Positions 58,330 through 64,000 of a DNA stretch of 64,000 nt are shown here, in pieces; position 1 is the stretch's first letter; each line of letters opens with the position of its first letter. The translations under genes were made by a program, and so were the position numbers. The notes beneath the pieces were generated by a model, which did not search any database, was not told the DNA's origin, and saw nothing but the letters and a program-made list of their open reading frames with translations. Location: NCBI GenBank assembly GCA_902728285.1, contig CACVBU010000615.1, positions 2,361,069 through 2,425,068 of the forward strand, written 5' to 3'. The stretch is from Clytia hemisphaerica (Eukaryota; Cnidaria; Hydrozoa; Leptothecata; Clytiidae).

Positions 58330-59484
58330 AAATAATTTAGGATGTAGAGTTTTGGTACTAACCACTGAAAACCTGGGTCAAGTAAGATAGAAAACCTATC
58401 AACGCTATTAATCAACGCTAGAAATCTATTAGAGGGAACTCATTCTAGCTTACCAAGGTCGACGAGAAGAGAAAAATGTAAGGTTCTTCTAAACTTTTCT
58501 CTTATAAAAAATTACATACATGTGTAGGAAGAAAGGCATTTGGGAAGTTTTACAGCGATACTGGTCGATTCATCAGACCCTTACTTAGGAAATGACTGTT
58601 GCAATAAAAGCCAACTTAAAATGAGATTAATCAGCTAAATCGTATTTATTTAGTGCTTATACACTAACAAGATAATACCTCACTTAAGAAAAAAAAAGAG
58701 AATACAATAAGATGCAAAGTGTTACAAAAGGGAAAAGAAAATTTTCTTTTTTACCACATTAATGAGTTTTACAGACAGAAATTTCAAAGCAGAAACTGTA
58801 TTGACTGATGTTGATGCACCATACATTGTGATCCAGCCTGAAATAAACGTAAATTTGTTACAAGAACTGTGGGTAAGATCTTTTAGATAACAAATTGAGG
58901 ATCTGCATCGAGACATTTTGCCATCGAAAAACTCAACTCAAGCCTATTTTTCCATTAGAACAATACATGACACTATTGGGGATCTCACAAGCAAAAATGA
59001 TGATTGGTCTTAAAAAACAGATCATCGTAAAATTAAATAAAAGACTCATAAAATATGTAATTAAAAAATAGTAATAGTGGCAATGTGACAGTTATGTTTG
59101 ACAACCGTTTGGATCAAGATTGAAACAAAATCTGACAGTTTGCAGGAAACTGTCAGCTCCTATTTCAAAACTAAGCCGAAATTAATCGAATGATTTTGTA
59201 TCAAAAAGGATAGAATGATCTTCTTAAGTGAGATTTGTCCTCTTTGTTCTTTTCGTCATTCAGTGATCTGGAATTAAATACTCTTTGCTTTTGACAATCA
59301 ACTATTTCTTTTCCTAAGCTGAAACTAAAAGAAAAAAAGAAAATTTATCATTATATATCTGACATTTTAATTACGTAAATTGATTTAGCAGAATCTTTTG
59401 TAATATCCTCTCTTTTAGGTATTACAAAAATTTTTTGATACATTATTACTAGTTTTTAAAGAAAAATCACATTTCTATTGATTA
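58330..59484. other. Mostly unassigned
   Basis: Apart from the possible exon at 58745-58855, no gene or element recognised. Confidence 0.4.
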
Positions 59485-60441
59485 GTGAGGTCTGTTAGCA
59501 CAAAAATACTTCAGATGGTGATTAAAGCATGAAATTTGGCACAGATGATTCTTAGAGGGTCTAAAACTTAATTTCAAACAGTAACACCAAATTTTGCCAC
59601 CTGGCCACCTGCCAGATGACGTCATCAGGTAGCTTAGCAAAAATTTATTTTTTTGAAAATATTTAAAATCTGATGGTATCAGTGGAAAGAGCATGAAATG
59701 CTGATGAAAATTGAGGTATAAAACATGCCTTCAAAATCTTCCTATCAAAAGTTATGAAGGTTTAAAGTTTTGTGATGACGTCATCTTAAGCCTTTCCAGG
59801 CAAAACCTAAAATCCCGTAATAACGGAACTAGTTGACCAAATTTAGTGTTTTATACATGAATCCATGTCAAAAATCGAAGTTCCTTCTGATGCTTAAGTC
59901 TAAACAACATAAGAAGGCTTAAAACATCCAAAAAAATTAGTTGGTTGTACACTGTGTTCTTGAAGGGAGAACGCTGCGTTGATTTGCCTTATGAAGCTCA
60001 AAATCTAAGTTTTAGTATTCTGTAGGATTTAAAGCTTTTAATTCAATTTGAACATCGGAATCGGAAAAAGCAATGAATTTTGATATGAATTCATGTATAA
60101 AACATGAAATTTGGTCAATTTGTACTAAATGATGACGTCATCAAAAAACTTTCAACCTTCATAACTTTTGATAGGAAGATTTTGAAGGTATGTTTTATAC
60201 CTCAATTTTCATCAGCATTTAATGCTCTTTCCGCTGATACCATCAGATTTTAAATATTTTCAAAAAAATAAATTTTTGCTAAGCTACCTGATGACGTCAT
60301 CTGGCAGGTGGCCAGGTGGCAAAATTTGGTGTTACTGTTTGAAATTAAGTTTTAGACCCTCTAAGGATCATCTGTGCCAAATTTCATGCTTTAATCACCA
60401 TCTGAAGTATTCTTACGTTTTTATGTGCTACCTGACCTCAC
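59485..60441. mobile_element. 957-bp foldback element, TA target, four TGACGTCA sites
   Basis: Ends GTGAGGTCTGTTAGC / complement of GTGAGGTCAGGTAGC, flanked by TA (59483-59484, 60442-60443). Arms of about 310 bp are nearly identical in inverse, so the same 60-70 codon frame appears on both strands. TGACGTCA at 59617, 59776, 60133 and 60292, placed symmetrically. Confidence 0.88.
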
Positions 60442-60443
60442 TA

Positions 60444-61188
60444 TGATTGATTAATTGATTGATTGATCAATATCGTTTGACCAACATCGTTTATGGTATG
60501 TATTTAAGTTAGAGACCGATCGAAAGTGGCCAAGTGTGACATATGATTAAATGGTGCTAATTGATAAAATTCTTTAAAAAGTTTAGAACAGGGAACACGT
60601 TCAACCGTCTAATATTCTGGTATCTAAGGTTAAAAGAAAAACATTTTATTTTCTTTCAATTTTGAGATTACGTCCAATTAACATAAATCAGTTAATTAAA
60701 TAATTTGTAAAAAGATACCTTTAAAACTTCAGGTTAGCAAATAAAAATTTCTTGCACGTGTCAGTTTATGCTGTATTTATCAAAGTACGGAAACAGTGAA
60801 GAGCCAAGTTGTTTCTGAGTTGTTTCAAAGTCTTACCTCATAGTATAGGCTCAAAAACAATTTATAAAAGAGATAATTTGTAAAAAAGTAAAATAATTTT
60901 ATAATTTGATTTAAATCTCCACCTACAAAATAATTGTCTCCTTCAGTTGTGGATAATATTCACTTTAACGCATCCCTATGATAATGTGTCTTGAATGTAT
61001 GTCTTATGGATAATAATAACCATTTTTTTAAATTTTAAACCATACACCACACTAATCTTGGTTGCTAACACAGTAGCAAGCACCTAAGCACCTTGCCACC
61101 CAAAGGCATCATTTTTGGGCATTTACTTCATTCTCAATACAGTAACAACTCGTTCGAAGTACTCAGCCAATTGAATCAACAACAACAA
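60444..61188. other. DPH5 3' flank
   Basis: AT-rich; presumably contains the DPH5 3' UTR at its upper end; nothing else recognised. Confidence 0.4.
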
Positions 61189-62772
61189 TTATGCAGAAGG
61201 AAGTCCTGCAAATTCACTTGGTTGTATTGCAAATAATTTTAACATGTCAGTTTCAATGAAATGCATATCACCTGGGATCACCAAAGAATGTATAGGTGGT
61301 CCTAGATCTGTATCTCTTACTGTAGACATTTTACCACTGAATATTTGTTGATCTTCCCAACCAATACGAGCAAGTGCAACACAAAAACTGTCTTCCGTGA
61401 TCACTGAAAAAGACCATGAAGATATCATTTTGGAAACCAAAAAGTAGAGTTAGCACCAGGAAATAATTGTAACATAAAACATGAAAACTGGTGATCATTG
61501 AGCTGTTTTCCTTGTACAAATACATATCAAATCTTATTACTGGAATAGTTTAACTTGCAGACCAAGTGAATGCCAGTAAAATTATACTTAACAGCAAAAT
61601 GTTAGAAAAGAAAGTATACTTACAATCTTTCCCTTCTATTTCTTCATCCCCTGATTGAACAATTTCCAATATTTGTTGAATTGCATCATTAGCTGTTAAG
61701 TACCTTGGTGGTTCATATATTTTACGGCCCCTGTGGAATGAGAGAACAAATAAAAAAACAATGTTTGAAATGTTTCTCACTGGGCAGTTTGCATGTTCCA
61801 AAAGTCTCAAGATTATACTCCATGACAGACTGTATAGATTAACAAGCTACATGCTGAATAGACTTACAAAGCTAATGTAATAGCAACATAGAAAAATTGG
61901 CAACAATAGTAAGAAAATGAAAAACTGGTAACAGATGAACGGGCGGACAAATGAACGGACGAACGGACGATTTACAGGACCTCCGAGTCTCCTCCGGTCT
62001 AAAAACCAAGTTTTGAAATATCATACCTCATCATATTTTCCACACTCTGTTCTTTTACTTTGATATCTGCAACACAGAAAAGTTTATATTATCAATATAT
62101 GAGTAACATTAAATGTCACTTCGAAACTGCTATACTAAATGCAGAAGCATAAATTAGGCCGCAGCCTAGAACATAATACGATTTCAGCTAGAAAACAGAC
62201 AAAAACTATTTTAGTTTTAAGAACCTGAAATTTCATATTATAATCTATCCGAGTCAATAATAAATATGTCCATGATACGAGGATTATCTTGTGCAAATTG
62301 CAGATGGAGTGTTTTGGAAGATTCTCCTAGCTTTAGACTAAAACGCTTCCTTCAAAGTTACTGGCTAAAATCATGTTCACACGTTACTGTCCCGTTTCGC
62401 TCCGGTATGATATTCGTTACTGATCGAGTGTGTTCATATTGGTTTCAGAACGTTTCGGAGCAAGAAAACGGAGCAGTTCCGTTCCGATGAAAAAAGTGGA
62501 GCGAAACCGTTTCGATCTGTTTTGCTTTGTAACGTCTTCTTTTCTGAAGTTTTGAATTTTGACGTTCACACTTGTTTCGGAACCGTTTCGTTTCGTTTCA
62601 GGACGGAACCGTAACGTCTGAACATGGTCTAAATCTTGAAAGCGCACTCACCTAAGAGACAAAGAGTGTGTAGTCCTCGCTTTTTGTTTTGAGCAATCTT
62701 TTCAAAGAAACTTTTAGGTTTCCAGTTTTCATTCCACATGACAATTGATACTGTTTCACCAAAATTATACAG
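61189..62772 (-). CDS. DPH5: DPH5, diphthine methyl ester synthase, 3' part (5' exons outside the window)
   Basis: Exons 62652-62772, 62027-62066, 61624-61730 and 61189-61403 join in phase and encode the last 160 residues. Diagnostic segments are [60 protein letters not shown] and [15 protein letters not shown], which follow human DPH5 from about residue 126 to the end. DPH5 is the S-adenosylmethionine-dependent methyltransferase that carries out the multiple methylation of the modified histidine of elongation factor 2 during diphthamide synthesis in the cytoplasm. The N-terminal half, including the rest of the SAM-binding fold, must lie beyond position 64000: no further exon was found between 62773 and 64000. 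The intron 61731-62026 carries a short GGAC-rich repeat next to the acceptor side. Confidence 0.94.
61935..62003. repeat. GGAC-rich degenerate repeat in a DPH5 intron
   Basis: GAACGGGCGGACAAATGAAC, then ACGGACGA units and ACAGGACCTCCGAGTCTCC, similar to the GAAC run plus GGACCTCC tail at the ends of the 36.8-40.5 kb copies. Probably the tail of the same repeat family. Confidence 0.55.
62366..62633. mobile_element. 268-bp MITE sharing ends with the 12.3-15.3 kb giant element
   Basis: Ends CATGTTCACACGTTACTG and complement of CATGTTCAGACGTTACGG. The interior has GTTTCGCTCC, GGAGCGAAACC and TTCCGTTCCGATG phrases, also present just inside the right end of the giant element (15130-15240). Lies in a DPH5 intron. 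Confidence 0.8.
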
Positions 62773-64000
62773 CTGAAAATAATGTCTTTTAAATTTAAGT
62801 GCAAGAAATAATTGGCAGTTTCTTAAATGGATATGGATATCGAAACGTTTATTTTCAAATTATTTGGTCATTTTTTATTTCTATCAAAAGATAGCATTAG
62901 TGACAGTGTCCAGGAACAGTTTATTGTGTTTAGAATTAAACTAAAATATTAAAAGCAAAACTTAGTTTCAGCATTATCAGCCAAAAGGGCTGAAAAGAAA
63001 ATACATGTTTTTTTTCTATAAGCATAACATTTATGAGCATATGTAGGCTCAGTTTTTGATACCTAAACAATGGCTCTATCGTTTAAGAACAATAGAATGC
63101 TAAGCATAATGCAAGCCTGGTATAGGGGCAGACACTTGTTTATAAAACAAGTGATACTTTTTCGACCTACCTGGTTATGCATTTAACACATATATAATTG
63201 ATATCTACGTGAGCATGAACGTTAAACAATCATTCAGAACACAAATAGTGACGATTTATTAAAATTAGTCGTTTGTTTCTTATAAAAAAAACGTTTAGAA
63301 ACCAAAATTCCATGCTCTTGAAATATTCTTTCATATTCAAGACTTCGTGAGCATAAAAAGACATCTATCTCATCAAAAAATTGAGTAATTTGCTTATCAA
63401 TAGTGATTCTTATAGATAAAGATGCATTTTTTGAGCTGAAAAGTTTTTTACAAAAATCTGCTTGACCCATCTTTTACCTACTTTCATGCAAAAAAATCAG
63501 AAAAAAAACAACGATCCAATATTTCACAATGTCCAAAAAACCCTTTTTTTAGCCGTTTTTTGGCCCAAATTTGCCCAAAAACATTTTTTTTCGAAAATCG
63601 GGCTCAGTCACATTCGAGGGTTTATAGTTACGCATCTTTGTGCAAAAATCATAAAGAATGAAAGAGCCAATCTCGAGAAAAGCTAATACCTAAGTAATTG
63701 ATAATGTGCTGATAGAAAAATATCGACTTTGGCCAGTTTTTCTATAAAAACACGCCAAGCAACCAAAATTTCATGTCTAAACACACATATGCTTCAAAAG
63801 TAAGCCCTCGTGAGCAAAAAAAAACATCTATCTCATAAAGAAATTGAGTAATTTGACTAAGAACATTAATGTATGCTTATTAATAGTGGTTCTTATAGAT
63901 AAACATGCGTTTTTTAAGCCAAATAAATTTTTTTGCAAAAATCTGCTTGAGCCATCTTTTACCTATGATGGTACCCTACTTTCATGCAAAAAATCAGAAA
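62773..64000. repeat. Right-edge repeats in a DPH5 intron
   Basis: Two direct copies of one sequence (about 63300-63480 and 63745-63990; for example AAAATCTGCTTGA-CCATCTTTTACCTA). The stretch 63480-63690 (AATCGGGCTCAGTCACATT; GAGCCAATCTCGAGAAAAGC) is related to the family at 36.8-40.5 kb. No DPH5 exon seen here. Confidence 0.65.

Noticed and set aside
59482..60446. Near-identical 70-74 residue frames on opposite strands
   Set aside because: They are the two arms of the foldback element 59485-60441, not a gene pair.

Overview
The window is eukaryotic nuclear DNA from an animal. It is AT-rich (roughly two thirds A+T by eye), its genes are split into many short exons with GT-AG introns, and much of the rest is inverted-repeat transposable elements. 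A DM-domain transcription factor gene limits the source to metazoans. The intron density and the load of short inverted-repeat elements suit a cnidarian or another invertebrate, but the species cannot be fixed from the sequence alone.

Three protein-coding genes can be reconstructed with confidence, all on the minus strand. (1) LRSAM1, an LRR / coiled-coil / SAM / RING E3 ubiquitin ligase, at 28506 down to 7753. I assembled 27 exons with consistent splice phases into a 728-residue protein, close to the 723 residues of human LRSAM1. (2) A two-exon DMRT gene of the DM + DMA class at 49016 down to 47405, encoding 365 residues. (3) The 3' four exons (160 residues) of DPH5, diphthine methyl ester synthase, at 62772 down to 61189; its 5' exons lie beyond the right edge. 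The three genes have no evident functional link. Weaker candidates are a 5' exon pair near 4.85-5.02 kb with two TGACGTCA motifs upstream, a membrane-spanning ORF at 398-781, and exon-like segments at 57.66-58.13 kb.

Layout: 0.4-5.2 kb holds weak minus-strand gene candidates and four inverted-repeat elements. 7.75-28.5 kb is LRSAM1, whose introns carry a 3-kb giant inverted repeat, a tRNA-derived SINE, pogo-like MITEs and an (AATC)n array. 28.5-47.1 kb is an element-rich intergenic block: a 3.9-kb giant palindrome with a 7-bp target duplication, a recent 1.6-kb tandem duplication carrying a clean 529-bp insertion in one copy only, and a 2.5-kb element packed with ATCGAT motifs that contains further nested elements. 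47.4-49.0 kb is DMRT. 49-61 kb is mostly unassigned, with a (GAAC)n array, a diverged tandem repeat and a TA-flanked foldback element. 61.2-62.8 kb is DPH5, and the right edge carries copies of the repeat family seen at 36-40 kb.

The most unusual material is the set of long foldback elements. Two are kilobase-scale near-palindromes with short spacers. One has arms made of ~180-bp satellite-like units and shares its ends with a small MITE elsewhere in the window. No transposase, reverse transcriptase, CRISPR array or functional RNA gene was recognised.
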